The notes: generated from the letters alone by a model not told the origin. A stretch of 64,000 nt of DNA from Paractinoplanes toevensis (GCF_018332695.1 NZ_BOQN01000143.1:30481-94480); one strand, 5' to 3'. Counted from the stretch's first letter, positions 52,507 to 62,407 are shown. Program-made: numbers and translations.

Positions 52507-52713
52507 AGTTGGCCCCCTTCACCCCGCACCTCCTCGCATTCGATCAGATTTTTCCGGGGCACCCGCGCCGATTCCGGGACTCGGCCCCGAATACGGCCGG
52601 GTGTCTGGTTCCGGTCAGACATTCAATTCATTCCGGCACTCCGGGAAGCGCGCGTCGATAAGCTGAGCCCGTCGTGGCGGGGGCCCGGCCGGGCCGGATG
52701 GGGGATTCGTTCC

Positions 52714-54432
52714 ATGGCAGAGTCGTCGGAAACACGCCAGCACCGCGGCCGATCCGGGTTCCGGGACATGCCGATCGCCTGGAAACTGCGCGGCCTCGCC
52801 GGTGTGGTCGGCGTGCTGCTGATCGCGATCGGGCTGGTGGGAATCGTCCAGCTCGGCCGCACCCAGGACCGGCTGTCGAACCTCTACAGCAACAACCTGC
52901 ACGACGTACGCCTTCTCGGCGAGGTCTCCTCGGACTACCTCGACGTGCGGCTGAAGCTGCGCAGCGTCGCGATGGCGAGTGCCGGGGCGGAGACCGACAC
53001 CGCGGTCACCAATCTCGATACGTCGATCTCGACGCTCGACCAGGTGTGGGCCAGTTTCTCCAGCAGTTCCAGCACCGACACCGACGAGAAGGCGTTCCTG
53101 ACCGGCTGGACCACGTACAAGAAACTGGTCACCGACAAGCTCAAGCCACTCGCGGTGGCGAACAATCTGGCCCAGTTCAACAAGGTCGTCGCCAGCGACG
53201 TCACTCCGGTGTCCGAAACCATCGCCACTTCGGTGGACAACCTCATCACCCGTAACGACGACGCGGCCAAGAAATCGCTGGACGACTCCGCGAGCGCCTA
53301 CACCACCGCGCGGCTGATGCTGATCATCCTGATCCTGGTGGCGCTCGTCGTCACGTTCACCGTGGTCCAGCTCATCACCCGCGCCGTCGCCCGGCCGCTC
53401 AACGAGACGGTCAACGTGCTCACCGGGCTGGCGCAGGGTCGCCTCGACCAGCGGGTCGCGGTGGCCGGCCGGGACGAGGTCGGCCGGATGGGCACCGCCC
53501 TCAACAGTGCGCTCGGCCGGCTCGGCGAGACGGTCAGCACGGTGGTGGAGTCCGCGGCCCAGCTCAACAGCGCCTCCCTGCAGATCAGCGGCGCGTCGCA
53601 GAGCCTGTCGCAGGCCGCCACCGAACAGGCGGCCAGCGTGGAGGAGACCACCGCGAGCATCGAGCAGATGACCGCGGGCATCAGCCAGAACAGCGAGAAC
53701 GCCACCGCCACCGAGGGCATCGCCACCACCACGGCGGCCGAGGCCCAGGAGGGCGGCGACGCCGTGCAGCGCACCGTAGCGGCGATGAAGGAGATCACCA
53801 GCAAGATCGGGATCATCGACGACATCGCGTTCCAGACCAACATGCTGGCGCTCAACGCCACCATCGAGGCGGCCCGGGCCGGCGAGCACGGCAAGGGCTT
53901 CGCGGTGGTGGCCAGCGAGGTCGGCAAGCTCGCCGAACGCAGCCAGATCGCGGCTCAGGAGATCAGCGAGCTGGCAGCCGGCAGCGTGCAGACCGCGGAA
54001 CGCGCCGGCGACCTGCTCTCCACCATCATCCCGAGCATCATCCGTACCTCCGACCTGGTGCAGGAGATCGCCGCGGCGAGCGGGGAGCAGTCCACCGGGG
54101 TTCGGCAGATCAACATCGCGATGACCCAGATCGGCAAGGTCACCGAGCAGACCGCCTCCTCCAGCGAGGAGCTGGCCGCCACCGCCGAGCAGATGTCGGC
54201 GCAGACCGCGCAACTAACCGCCCTGATGGACTTCTTCCACACCGGCGCCGCCGGCCGATCGTCGAGCCCGCGCATGGCGGAGCACGCCGGCGCGCGGGCC
54301 GCCGCGGCCTGGTCCAACAACACGTACCGATCCGGCCGGGACGGTGCCGGCTACAACGAGAACGCGGCGCCCGCGCTGAGCGCGGCCGGCGCCCCGCCCG
54401 CCGACCTGGAAGCAAAGTTCGACCGCTTCTAG
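52714..54432 (+). CDS. Methyl-accepting chemotaxis protein (membrane receptor)
   Basis: 572 residues from the ATG at 52714. Membrane helices at about 26-46 and 205-226 enclose a periplasm-side four-helix sensor (about 47-204) of the 4HB_MCP type. HAMP about 227-280, then the signalling coiled coil with the tip IAFQTNMLALNATIEAARAGE and FAVVASEVGKLAERS. Gln/Glu pairs suited to CheR, CheB and CheD action flank the coil. The C-terminus ends in LEAKFDRF after a disordered region; it is not the standard NWETF tether. Divergent from the che operon. Confidence 0.94.
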   Translation: MAESSETRQHRGRSGFRDMPIAWKLRGLAGVVGVLLIAIGLVGIVQLGRTQDRLSNLYSNNLHDVRLLGEVSSDYLDVRLKLRSVAMASAGAETDTAVTNLDTSISTLDQVWASFSSSSSTDTDEKAFLTGWTTYKKLVTDKLKPLAVANNLAQFNKVVASDVTPVSETIATSVDNLITRNDDAAKKSLDDSASAYTTARLMLIILILVALVVTFTVVQLITRAVARPLNETVNVLTGLAQGRLDQRVAVAGRDEVGRMGTALNSALGRLGETVSTVVESAAQLNSASLQISGASQSLSQAATEQAASVEETTASIEQMTAGISQNSENATATEGIATTTAAEAQEGGDAVQRTVAAMKEITSKIGIIDDIAFQTNMLALNATIEAARAGEHGKGFAVVASEVGKLAERSQIAAQEISELAAGSVQTAERAGDLLSTIIPSIIRTSDLVQEIAAASGEQSTGVRQINIAMTQIGKVTEQTASSSEELAATAEQMSAQTAQLTALMDFFHTGAAGRSSSPRMAEHAGARAAAAWSNNTYRSGRDGAGYNENAAPALSAAGAPPADLEAKFDRF

Positions 54433-54460
54433 GCGCCTTTGCGGTCAGGGTCGCGAGATC

Positions 54461-54686
54461 CAAACCCTTTTCCGGTACGGGCAACACCGTCAACAACCGC
54501 AACCACCCCCGACCGCCGCCACACCGCGACCAGCCTGCAACACCGGCACGTGCCGCGACTCTCGCGCAACCACACGGCGCAGCCAGGGGCGGGCCGGGCC
54601 CGCCCGCAGCGGGCGCGCGGAGGGTGAGATGCACCGGCCGGGACCGCGTGCCACGGGACTGAGCCGGCCCGTACGGAAAAGGTTTG
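54461..54686. repeat. Non-coding element with terminal inverted repeats (copy A)
   Basis: CAAACCCTTTTCCGGTACGG at 54461-54480, extended by GC, faces GCCCGTACGGAAAAGGTTTG at 54667-54686 in inverted order, with two single-base gaps. The right half (54587-54682) resembles the reverse complement of 63683-63775. It contains a GGGCGGG/CCCGCCC hairpin at 54587-54605. The 328 bases between the receptor and CE7 genes hold this element and no gene. Confidence 0.65.
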
Positions 54687-54760
54687 ATCGAAAGCGCACC
54701 GAGGCTGGGGCTGGGGTTTCGTCCTCTGGATATTGGCGGGGCCCCGGCCCGAAAAGACCT

Positions 54761-55732
54761 CTAAGCGGCTCCGCCCAGGTGGGTACGCAGGAAGTGGAGT
54801 GCGGCCTCCTCGTCGAGGATGCCGCCGCCCTCGTGGCCGTTGTACTCCCAGACCCGGATCTCCCGGGGGCCGCCGTAGACGTGGTAGGCACCGTAGACAG
54901 TGGACGGTGGGCAGACGGCGTCGCGCAGGGCGGCGGAGAACAGGGCCGGAGCGGTCGCGCGCCGCGCGAAGTTGACGCCGTCGAAGTAGGCGAGGGTGCG
55001 GTGCACCTGCTCGTCCTCGCCGCGGTGCACCTTGAGGTAGTCGATGATCTCCCGGTACGGGTAGGAGTCGGTGGCCCGGACGGCGCGCGGGAAATCGCAC
55101 AGGAACGGCACGTACGCCGCGACCCCGGCCAGGTCGGAGCGCAGGCCGGCGACGGCGAGCGCGGTGCCGCCACCCTGGCTGCCGCCGACCACCGCGATCC
55201 GGTCGGGGTCGACCACCTCCAGGCCGCGGGCGGCGTCGACGGCCCGGACCGCGTCGGTGAACATCCGGCGGTAGTAGTAGGTCGCCGGGTCGAGGATGCC
55301 CCGGGTGAGCACGCCCGGCACCTGCGGCGGGGACGGTGCGTCGTCCGGGGTGACGCCGAGACTCCAGCCCGAGCCCTGGCCACGGGTGTCCATCTGCAGA
55401 TGGGCGAAGCCGGCCGAGGCCCAGAAGAGGTTCTCCAGGGCGTGCCCGCGCCCGCCGCCGTACCCGACGTACTGCACGACGGCCGGCAGCGGGCCGGTGA
55501 CGCCGGTCGGCAGGCGCAGCCACGCTCGTACGTCCTGACCGTCGTAACCGCGGTACGTGACGTCGTACGTCGTGATGGTGCGCAGACCGGTCGGCACCTC
55601 GGTCATCCGTACGTCGACGTCGTGCTTCGCGGCCTCGGCCAGCGTGCCGGCCCAGAAGTCGTCGAAGTCGGCGGGGTCGATCTGCGCGCTGCGATAGGTC
55701 GCGAGTTGCTCGGGCGCGAGGTCAGTCAGCAA
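54761..55732 (-). CDS. Acetyl xylan esterase / cephalosporin-C deacetylase (CE7 type)
   Basis: 323 residues, the normal CE7 length. Start region DFDDFWAGTLAEA, then the oxyanion YVGYGGGRG, MDTRGQGSG, nucleophile elbow GGSQGG (Ser-185), an Asp in ALRDAVCPP and the His in YNGHEGG near 302. No signal peptide, so it deacetylates small imported acetylated sugars in the cytoplasm. It is outside the main xylan island but could serve it. Divergent from the TolB-like gene; a 7-bp inverted repeat (55763-55785) lies in the shared 68-nt spacer. Confidence 0.92.
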   Translation of the reverse strand: MLTDLAPEQLATYRSAQIDPADFDDFWAGTLAEAAKHDVDVRMTEVPTGLRTITTYDVTYRGYDGQDVRAWLRLPTGVTGPLPAVVQYVGYGGGRGHALENLFWASAGFAHLQMDTRGQGSGWSLGVTPDDAPSPPQVPGVLTRGILDPATYYYRRMFTDAVRAVDAARGLEVVDPDRIAVVGGSQGGGTALAVAGLRSDLAGVAAYVPFLCDFPRAVRATDSYPYREIIDYLKVHRGEDEQVHRTLAYFDGVNFARRATAPALFSAALRDAVCPPSTVYGAYHVYGGPREIRVWEYNGHEGGGILDEEAALHFLRTHLGGAA

Positions 55733-55800
55733 AGTGAGTTTCCTTCCGTGGCCGTTCCTGAACGCCGCACCAGGCTAATGCGGCGGGTAGGTTTCGGCGG

Positions 55801-56637
55801 GTGAAGATCTGCAGGATTCAGGTGTACGACGTGACCACCGCCGCCACCACCCTGGTGCACACCAGCTCGGCCGTGCATTTCGAGGCGCCCAACTGGACCG
55901 CCGACGGCCGCCTGATCCTCAACGGCGACGGGCTGCTCTGGAGCCTGCCGGCCGACGGCTCGGAGCCGCCGCGGCAGATCCGGCTGGACGGCGTCCCGGA
56001 GCTGAACAACGACCACGTGCCGGCGCCGGACGGCGAGACCATCTATGTCTCGGCCAACGACGGGCACATTTACGAGGCCTCGCTGCGGGGCGGCGCGGTG
56101 CGCCGGGTGACCTCGGCCGGCCGGATGCACTTCCTGCACGGGGTGAGCCCGGACGGCGAAATCCTCGCCTACGTCGGCATCGACCGGCCGGACTGGGCCA
56201 CGGCCAGCCTCTGGACGATCGGGGTCGACGGCGAGCGGGACACCCGGCTGACGGCGCCGGGAGGCACCGACGACGGCCCGGAATACACGCCGGACGGCGA
56301 GTGGATCTACTTCAACACCGAACGGTTCGGCCCGAACGCCCAGATCGCCCGGATCCGCCCGGACGGAACCGGCGTTCAGCAGCTCACCTTCGACGAGCGG
56401 GTCAACTGGTTCCCGCACTTCGCCCCGGACGGCAGCCGCGCGGTCTACCTGAGCTACCCGCCGGGGACCACCGGACACCCGGCCGACCTGAGCGTGGAAC
56501 TGCGCCTCGTCGAACCGGACGGCTGGCAGTCCCCGCGCACGGTCGTGCGGCTGCCCGGCGGCCAGGGCACGATCAACGTGAACAGCTGGTCCCCGGATTC
56601 AGACCGGTTCGCCTTCGTGGACTACCCGGAGGGGTAG
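55801..56637 (+). CDS. TolB-like beta-propeller protein
   Basis: 278 residues with a GTG start and no clear ribosome site. Repeated blades of the TolB/WD40-like type are plain: APNWTADGRLILNG, VPAPDGETIYVSA, GVSPDGEILAYVG, PEYTPDGEWIYFN, PHFAPDGSRAVYL and SWSPDSDRFAFVD. Cytoplasmic, no signal peptide. Probably a scaffold or a sugar-linked accessory protein; related genes often lie next to carbohydrate enzymes. Stop 4 nt from the convergent PhoX stop. Confidence 0.87.
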   Translation: MKICRIQVYDVTTAATTLVHTSSAVHFEAPNWTADGRLILNGDGLLWSLPADGSEPPRQIRLDGVPELNNDHVPAPDGETIYVSANDGHIYEASLRGGAVRRVTSAGRMHFLHGVSPDGEILAYVGIDRPDWATASLWTIGVDGERDTRLTAPGGTDDGPEYTPDGEWIYFNTERFGPNAQIARIRPDGTGVQQLTFDERVNWFPHFAPDGSRAVYLSYPPGTTGHPADLSVELRLVEPDGWQSPRTVVRLPGGQGTINVNSWSPDSDRFAFVDYPEG

Positions 56638-56640
56638 GGG

Positions 56641-58128
56641 TCAGCCGAGGTACTTCTCCCAGGGGCCGGTGATCGCCAGCGTGATGCCGGGGACCTGGAT
56701 GTTGACGAACAGGACGCGGCCGTCCGGGGAGAACGTCGGGCCGGTGAACTCGGAATAGGTCGGCGCGCCGTTGGAGGTGCCGTTGCTGATCATGTTGCGG
56801 GCGATCGCGTAGGTCGGTCCACCCGGCACCGAACTCAGCACGTGCGAGGCCTTGACGCCGTCCTCGGCCAGCACGAGCGTGCCCCACGGGGTAACCGTGA
56901 CGTTGTCCGGACCGTCGAAGGTCAGGTCGGCGTACTTCGGGAAGGCGCCCTCGCCCTCGGCGGCCGGGTTGTGCGGGAAGTACGTGGTCAGCGTGATCGT
57001 CTGGTCGGCGTAGTCGTAGAACCAGACCATGCCGTCGTGCCGGGTGGCGTCGGCCGGCAGGTCGGCGTCGGCGAAGGCGAAACTGTTGACGATGTAGCAG
57101 CCCTTGCCGGTGCTCCAGACACCCTCGAACTTCTTGCCGCGGGTGACCGTGCCGTCGGCGAACTGCTTGCGGGTCGGCGTGGTCTTCGCGTCCCGCTCCG
57201 GCACCTCGATCCAGGTGACCTTGAACGGGCGCCCGATCTGCGCCGACGTCAGGTAGGCCACGTCCGGCAGGACACTGCCGTCGTCGAGGCGGATCTGCAT
57301 CGCCTCCAGCCTGCCGGCGGTGTCGCCCAGCCAGTTGGCGGCACCTTCACGCAGGCGTACGCCGTGCGGGGCGGTCCACCGGTAGAACAGGCCGGTCGGG
57401 CCGCTGGCGTCCTCGGAGAGGTAGACGCGCTGCCGACTCGGCTCCACGGCGAGCGCCTCGTGCTCGTACCGCCCGAACGCCTTGATCGGCTTGGGCAGCT
57501 GGTGCTTCGAGTCGCCCGGCAGCACCTCGAACACGTACCCGTGGTCCTTGGCGTAGGTGCCGGTGTTGGTGCCGGCCGTCCAGGCCGTGCCCGCGTTGAT
57601 GAAGGTCTCCTCGCAGGTGTACCAGGTGCCCCACGGGGTGACGCCGCCGGCGCAGTTGCGCACGGTGCCGGAGATGCCGACCCACTCGGAGACCAGCTTG
57701 CCGTTGCCGTCGGTGTGGATCACCGTGCAGCCACCGGCATTCGGCGCGCCCGGGTCGTAGACGGTTCCGGCGATGTGCGGAACACCGTACGTGGACATGT
57801 GCGGCGTCATTTCGTGGTTCTGGATGACCGTCAGGCGGTTGCGCCCGGCCTCGACCACACCGGTTCCGTCGTGATAGGCGGGCGTCTTGCCCTGACCCGA
57901 AGAAAGATCGCTTACGCCTTCCCGGGTCACGATCTTGTAAGAGAAACCGGCGGGCAGGGCCAGAATGCCGTTCGGGTCATCCTGCAGGGGCGGGAACGGC
58001 CGGCCGCCGTGCCCCGCCGAGCTGTGCGCGGCCGCGGGCTCGGCGAGCGTGGGCAGCGCTCCGGCGACGGTCAGGCCGACCCCGGCCGCGGCCCCTCCAC
58101 TGAGGATCTGCCGACGTGAAATGGTCAT
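56641..58128 (-). CDS. Secreted alkaline phosphatase PhoX family (DUF839)
   Basis: 495 residues from the ATG at 58128. The N-terminus SRRQILSGGAAAGVGL is a twin-arginine signal, as in PhoX, which is exported folded with metals. Family marks: NHEMTPHMSTYG, the propeller segment AGGVTPWGTWYTCEET with the conserved Cys, FGRYEHEALAVEP, YLSEDASGPTGLFYRW, and DNVTVTPWGTLVLAEDG. It releases phosphate from organic esters outside the cell. Three 11-bp PHO-box units lie 62-94 nt upstream of the start, so control by phosphate starvation is likely. Confidence 0.88.
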   Translation of the reverse strand: MTISRRQILSGGAAAGVGLTVAGALPTLAEPAAAHSSAGHGGRPFPPLQDDPNGILALPAGFSYKIVTREGVSDLSSGQGKTPAYHDGTGVVEAGRNRLTVIQNHEMTPHMSTYGVPHIAGTVYDPGAPNAGGCTVIHTDGNGKLVSEWVGISGTVRNCAGGVTPWGTWYTCEETFINAGTAWTAGTNTGTYAKDHGYVFEVLPGDSKHQLPKPIKAFGRYEHEALAVEPSRQRVYLSEDASGPTGLFYRWTAPHGVRLREGAANWLGDTAGRLEAMQIRLDDGSVLPDVAYLTSAQIGRPFKVTWIEVPERDAKTTPTRKQFADGTVTRGKKFEGVWSTGKGCYIVNSFAFADADLPADATRHDGMVWFYDYADQTITLTTYFPHNPAAEGEGAFPKYADLTFDGPDNVTVTPWGTLVLAEDGVKASHVLSSVPGGPTYAIARNMISNGTSNGAPTYSEFTGPTFSPDGRVLFVNIQVPGITLAITGPWEKYLG

Positions 58129-58189
58129 TATTGGACACTCTCCAGGATGCGCCGACAACGGGAAACACGTTCCCGGGAAGCCTTCGATT

Positions 58190-58222
58190 CCGGAGTGAAC
58201 CGCCGGTTAACCAGCGGCGAAC
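58190..58222 (-). promoter_or_regulatory. PHO box: three consecutive 11-bp units
   Basis: Read on the minus strand: GTTCGCCGCTG (58222-58212), GTTAACCGGCG (58211-58201), GTTCACTCCGG (58200-58190). Direct 11-bp units starting GTTCACC are the known PhoP sites of actinobacteria. They are in exact phase, directly upstream of a phosphatase gene. Confidence 0.78.
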
Positions 58223-58283
58223 GAGGCGTGGGGAAAGCGCGACGTTCATGCCCTGACCAGCGTCAATGTAAGGGGAGCCTAAG

Positions 58284-58320
58284 ACGGCCGCGTCGAGAGG
58301 AAACCTCTCGGCGCGGCCGT
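58284..58320 (-). terminator. Strong hairpin terminator after the large hydrolase gene
   Basis: 17-bp stem (58284-58300 with 58304-58320) with one mismatch and an AAA loop (TTT on the minus strand), 9 nt past the stop at 58329. It separates this gene from the PhoX promoter region. Confidence 0.85.
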
Positions 58321-58328
58321 TTACCGAA

Positions 58329-61300
58329 TTACTTCTTGATGAGGGTCACCTTCAGCGACTGGGTCGCGCCCTCGAACGCGACCGTCAGGTTCACGTCCAG
58401 CTTCCCGGTCTTCTGCAGGATCTCCTGGTAGGCGGGGGCGACCGTCACGGTCAGCGTGTGCGAGCTCGCGCCGCCCACCTTCTTCGTCGCCGTGGCCACC
58501 TGGTCGCCGGACAGGGTGATCGTGCCGGCCATGTTCACCGCGACGGTGACCGCGGCCGTGCCGGACCTGGCGTCCGTGGCGACCTTCGTGACCGTCACCG
58601 TGGGCACCGGGGCCACCGTTGCGGTCACCGGCTTCGACCAGGTCCTGTTCCCGGCCGAGTCGACGACGAGCGCCTGGAACGTGACCTTCTTCCCGCCGAG
58701 AGCAACGGTGGGGGTCCAGCTGAAGCCGTACGGCGCCACCGTCGAAGTGCCGACCTTGGCCCCGTTGACCAGCAGCGTGGCCGAGGCGATGGCGAAGTCG
58801 TCGGTGCCCCGGATCAGCGGGGAGACCGCCGTTCCGGCCGTGAGCTTCGCCCCGTTGCCGGGCTCGGCCACCTCGGCGGCCGGGTCCTTGTCGGCGACCC
58901 GGCCCACCCCGGTGGGCACCGTGAACAGCGGCACCAGGGACGGCTTGGACACCACGACGCTGGCCGCGCCGGTGCTGTCGGCCCCGGAGACCGGCGGCTT
59001 CAGCGTGCCGAAGTAGCTGCGCGCGACGGTGAAGGGTGCGCCCTCCCGAACGGTCGTGCCGTCCGCGCCGGCGTTGTAGGCCGCGTACTTGTTGCCGGTG
59101 ATGATGTCGCCGGACGCGGTCACCGTGCCGGAGTCGGCCAGCAGGATGCCGGTCGCGTTCCCGGTGATCCGGCTGTCGTCCACGGAGCCGTCGAAACCGC
59201 TCGTGTACTTGATACCTACGGACGGGCCCTGCACCACGGTGTCGGTCACGTAACCGTGGTAGATGATTCCGGTCCGCACCGTGTTGTCGGCGGCGCCGTC
59301 CTTGCCGCGGGCCCCGTCGAACAGGATGCCGCCGGACTGGTAGCCGGAGACGACGCTGCCGGCGACGGTGAGCTCGCTCTGCACGGTGGAAGCCGAGGCG
59401 CCCTGGATGAGGCCGGTCTTGACGATGCCCCAGCCGTGCGGGTGCGCGGCCTTCTCCTCGTCGGTGGTGGCGACCTTCAGCGGTCCGACGACGGACTTGG
59501 CGACCCGTCCGGCCGCGCCGAAGTAGGCGATGCCGGCCTCGGCCCAGACGTTGCCCGAGGTGACCGTGACGCCGGAGATGTCGACGAACATCTCACTGGT
59601 GTCGGTGGAGCCGAGCGACTGCCGGGACACGGTGATCACGTTGCCGCCGCCGTCCCGCAGGTACGGCGCGTCACCGGCCAGGGTGGCCAGCGACTGATCG
59701 GGTTCGATGGTCACCTGGCCGGCGCCGACACCCTTGATCTTCAGGGGCTTGTTGATGGTCAGGCCGTTCTTCGCACCGGCCTGGACCGGGTTGGACGTGG
59801 CGTTGACCGGGGTCGACGACTCCTGGTAGGTGCCGGCGCAGACGACGATCGTGTCCCACGGGGACGCGTAGTCGACGGCCTGCTGGATCTTGCTGAACTG
59901 GGCGTTCGGGCACTGCTTCAGGTCGTCGTCGACGGTCCAGACGTTGCCGGTGTCGGCGAGCTGGACGGTGTTCGACGTGGGCAGGAACGAGGCCGGGGCC
60001 GGCCCGCCGGAGGCGTACCGCCCGTAGCCGGCGCCGTTCGCCTTGGTCGCGCCGTCCGACATGATCTGCTTGCCCGACCTGGCCTCCTGGAAGCGCACGT
60101 CGGCCAGCTGGATCGAGCCGGACTTCGGCCGGTCGCCCTCACCGAAGCGGAACTCGACCTTCGAAAGCGCGGCGGTGTTCAGGCCCTGCTTGGTGAACTC
60201 GCTCAGCGGCACCCGGATCTGGTCCAGCACGATGTGCGTGTTCGGCGTGTTGGTGCCGGTCGACATGTGCAGGGCGTTGCCCCAGCGCGGGTCGCCGGCG
60301 TCCACGGTGGCCTCGTGACCGGACGCGTCGGTCAGCGCGATCACGAAGTTCTGCGTCGTCGACGCCGGGTCGTAGGAGGTCGGCTTCTCGTTCGCCCAGA
60401 TCGGGGCCTCGGTGGTCCCGGTCTTGGTGTTGTCGCCACGGTTGTCGGCCCCCGGGTTGCGGGTGTCGAAGAAGTTGACCGCGGCGCTCAGCGACAGCGC
60501 CTCCAGCCCGCTGACGTCCTCCGACGCGGCCGGGATCCGGGCGGTGAGCTTCGCCGTCGAGGCGGCGTCCCAGGCCAGCGTGAGCTGACGGCCGTAGGAC
60601 TGGTTGATCGGGCTGTTCTCCCGGACCGCGTTCTGGCCGCCGAGCGCGGTGGCCGCGGGCAGCGGGCACTGCTTGGCCGCCGTGGGCAGGCCGGTCTTGC
60701 CGAGCTGGGCCGGCGCGAATTCCCCGGGTTCCGGGTTGCACCAGTCAAAACCCTGAGCGGTCGCCGCCGGCTTCGGTGACACTCCGGCCGCTTGGGCGTA
60801 CGGGTCGGCAAAGCCACTGCCGCTCAGCGCCCCGCCGAGCGCGTTCCGCGTCAGCGGGTTCTGAATTTCCGGCCGGATCACGTCGACCCGCTCCGGGGAG
60901 CCGGCGAAGTACGTGGTGTTGACCCGCTCGTTGCACGGGATGCGGGTGCCGGACTCGCTGGTCGGGCAGGCCGACGCGGGCACCTGCAGGCCGGTCGCGG
61001 TGTTCGACAGCTCACCGGTCATGTAGGCCTCGAACGCGCCCTCACCACCGATGTAGCGGCGCACGAACGCGGCCATCGTGGCCAGGCCGAGCTTCTCCTG
61101 GTCGCCCATCCGCGCCGCGTCACCCGAGATCTTGGTGTTGACGGCCGGGTTCAGCGGGTCGGAGTTGTCGATCGCGTAGTTCCGCGCCGGGTCGGTGTAG
61201 CTGGCCGCCCCGCTGAGCCGCAGGTTGTTCGGGTGGATGTTGGTGGTCGCGAACGGCGCCGAGTTGCCGCAGGCCGCGTCGTTGTTGGCCTGGCCGTCCG

Positions 61301-62276
61301 CGCCGCCGTCGGCGTACCACACGGTGTTGTACCAGTTGTGGATCGCGCCGAGGTGCTCGACCTGGATCCGCGGGAACGGGTTGTCCGGGTCGGTGTACTG
61401 GCCGCGCTCGAAGAACCGCGCACCCTGCAGGTTGGAGACGTCGCCGTCACACATCGGCAGGATCGTCAGGTACGGAAGGTCGGTCGGCGCCTTGCGCTCG
61501 TAGTCGACCGGCGCGAGCGAGATGACGCCGCTGATCGGGTAGCGCGGGCCGTCGGTGCGGATCTTGTTGTAGTCCAGGAAGCTGGTGACCGCGTCACCGC
61601 CGCGCGAGTGTCCCATCAGGCCGATCCGGGTCATGTCGAGGTGACCGGAGAGCGTGGTGCCGATGGTGGTGTGCGCGTCGAGCGGCAGGCCCTTGGACCT
61701 GTTGGCCGCGGTGATGGCGTCAAGGGTGGCGGCGATGAGCGTACGCCGGCTGTGCATGCCTTTGCCCTTGTTGTTGTCCTGCCGCATCATCAGCTGGTCC
61801 TGCGAGATGGAGAAAGTGGTGTATCCCCAGGTCGCGAGGTTCTCGGCGAGGTAGGCGTAGCCGTTCTCGTTGTGCTTGAACTGAGCGCAGGTCGCGGTCG
61901 TGGAGTCCTGGCCGGAGTCGCACGAGCCGTGGTTGCCGTGCACCAGGATGATCACCGGTGACGGGGTCTTCCGCTTGCTGTAGTCGGGCGTGTAGAGCTG
62001 ACCGCGAATTTCGACAGTCTCGGCCGCCTGTGCCGTGCCGGCGGTCGGTGCGGCGCCGTCGGAGTTGGGCTCCTGGATGGTCGCCAGCCCGAATTTGGCT
62101 TCTTCGATGACCTTGTACCCGTATTGTCCGCGGGCCGTGGGGTCAGGCAGAGCCGACGACGATGTCGACGTTGTTGCGGTGGCGGCAGCCGCTGCCGAGG
62201 GGGTTGCCAGCGCCATCGGGACCGCGACTGCGGCGATCACCGAGAGCACTGTGGCCCGCACTGAAAGGTTGAACAC
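58329..62276 (-). CDS. Very large secreted protein: alpha/beta hydrolase plus beta-helix and Ig-like domains
   Basis: 1315 residues, GTG start without a good ribosome site. Signal peptide about 1-32. Hydrolase domain about 90-420 with ILVHGNHGSCD (110-120) and the nucleophile elbow GHSRGG (Ser-224). A middle beta-rich region (about 560-740) resembles a carbohydrate-binding or jelly-roll module, then a right-handed parallel beta-helix (about 780-1090, TIVVCAGTYQE and ITGNATGILLADSG) and Ig-like repeats to the end. No cell-wall anchor. Substrate unknown; a polymer or ester-linked polysaccharide is likely. Divergent from the Lcp gene. Confidence 0.82.
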   Translation of the reverse strand: MFNLSVRATVLSVIAAVAVPMALATPSAAAAATATTSTSSSALPDPTARGQYGYKVIEEAKFGLATIQEPNSDGAAPTAGTAQAAETVEIRGQLYTPDYSKRKTPSPVIILVHGNHGSCDSGQDSTTATCAQFKHNENGYAYLAENLATWGYTTFSISQDQLMMRQDNNKGKGMHSRRTLIAATLDAITAANRSKGLPLDAHTTIGTTLSGHLDMTRIGLMGHSRGGDAVTSFLDYNKIRTDGPRYPISGVISLAPVDYERKAPTDLPYLTILPMCDGDVSNLQGARFFERGQYTDPDNPFPRIQVEHLGAIHNWYNTVWYADGGADGQANNDAACGNSAPFATTNIHPNNLRLSGAASYTDPARNYAIDNSDPLNPAVNTKISGDAARMGDQEKLGLATMAAFVRRYIGGEGAFEAYMTGELSNTATGLQVPASACPTSESGTRIPCNERVNTTYFAGSPERVDVIRPEIQNPLTRNALGGALSGSGFADPYAQAAGVSPKPAATAQGFDWCNPEPGEFAPAQLGKTGLPTAAKQCPLPAATALGGQNAVRENSPINQSYGRQLTLAWDAASTAKLTARIPAASEDVSGLEALSLSAAVNFFDTRNPGADNRGDNTKTGTTEAPIWANEKPTSYDPASTTQNFVIALTDASGHEATVDAGDPRWGNALHMSTGTNTPNTHIVLDQIRVPLSEFTKQGLNTAALSKVEFRFGEGDRPKSGSIQLADVRFQEARSGKQIMSDGATKANGAGYGRYASGGPAPASFLPTSNTVQLADTGNVWTVDDDLKQCPNAQFSKIQQAVDYASPWDTIVVCAGTYQESSTPVNATSNPVQAGAKNGLTINKPLKIKGVGAGQVTIEPDQSLATLAGDAPYLRDGGGNVITVSRQSLGSTDTSEMFVDISGVTVTSGNVWAEAGIAYFGAAGRVAKSVVGPLKVATTDEEKAAHPHGWGIVKTGLIQGASASTVQSELTVAGSVVSGYQSGGILFDGARGKDGAADNTVRTGIIYHGYVTDTVVQGPSVGIKYTSGFDGSVDDSRITGNATGILLADSGTVTASGDIITGNKYAAYNAGADGTTVREGAPFTVARSYFGTLKPPVSGADSTGAASVVVSKPSLVPLFTVPTGVGRVADKDPAAEVAEPGNGAKLTAGTAVSPLIRGTDDFAIASATLLVNGAKVGTSTVAPYGFSWTPTVALGGKKVTFQALVVDSAGNRTWSKPVTATVAPVPTVTVTKVATDARSGTAAVTVAVNMAGTITLSGDQVATATKKVGGASSHTLTVTVAPAYQEILQKTGKLDVNLTVAFEGATQSLKVTLIKK

Positions 62277-62377
62277 GGCGGGGACGCTAAGGATCAGTCG
62301 TTTCCCAGGTGTTTCTTATGGACTGCACAGCTGTTGCTGATGATCAAGACAGGGACTCTTGCTCGTCGATACCGACA

Positions 62378-62407
62378 CAGCTATGTTAATGGAAAATCAC
62401 ATAGCTG
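62378..62407. promoter_or_regulatory. Inverted repeat CAGCTATGT-N12-ACATAGCTG upstream of lcp
   Basis: Perfect 9-bp arms (62378-62386, 62399-62407), AT-rich centre, 38-67 nt ahead of the lcp start codon in the 168-base divergent region. It fits a dimeric regulator such as the TetR types known at other lcp genes; no such gene is in view. Confidence 0.65.

Noticed and set aside
52507..52713. CGTCGATA (52653-52660) as a flagellar sigma -10 for the receptor gene
   Set aside because: No TAAA- or CTCAA-like -35 lies 15-16 nt upstream, so the match is too weak to call.
54587..54605. GGGCGGG/CCCGCCC hairpin as the terminator of the chemoreceptor gene
   Set aside because: It lies 155 nt past the stop, inside the repeat element, with no T-run; it is better explained as part of that element.
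55763..55785. CGCCGCA-N9-TGCGGCG as an operator between CE7 and the TolB-like gene
   Set aside because: A 7-bp GC-rich repeat is not rare in this DNA, and no promoter elements could be placed around it.
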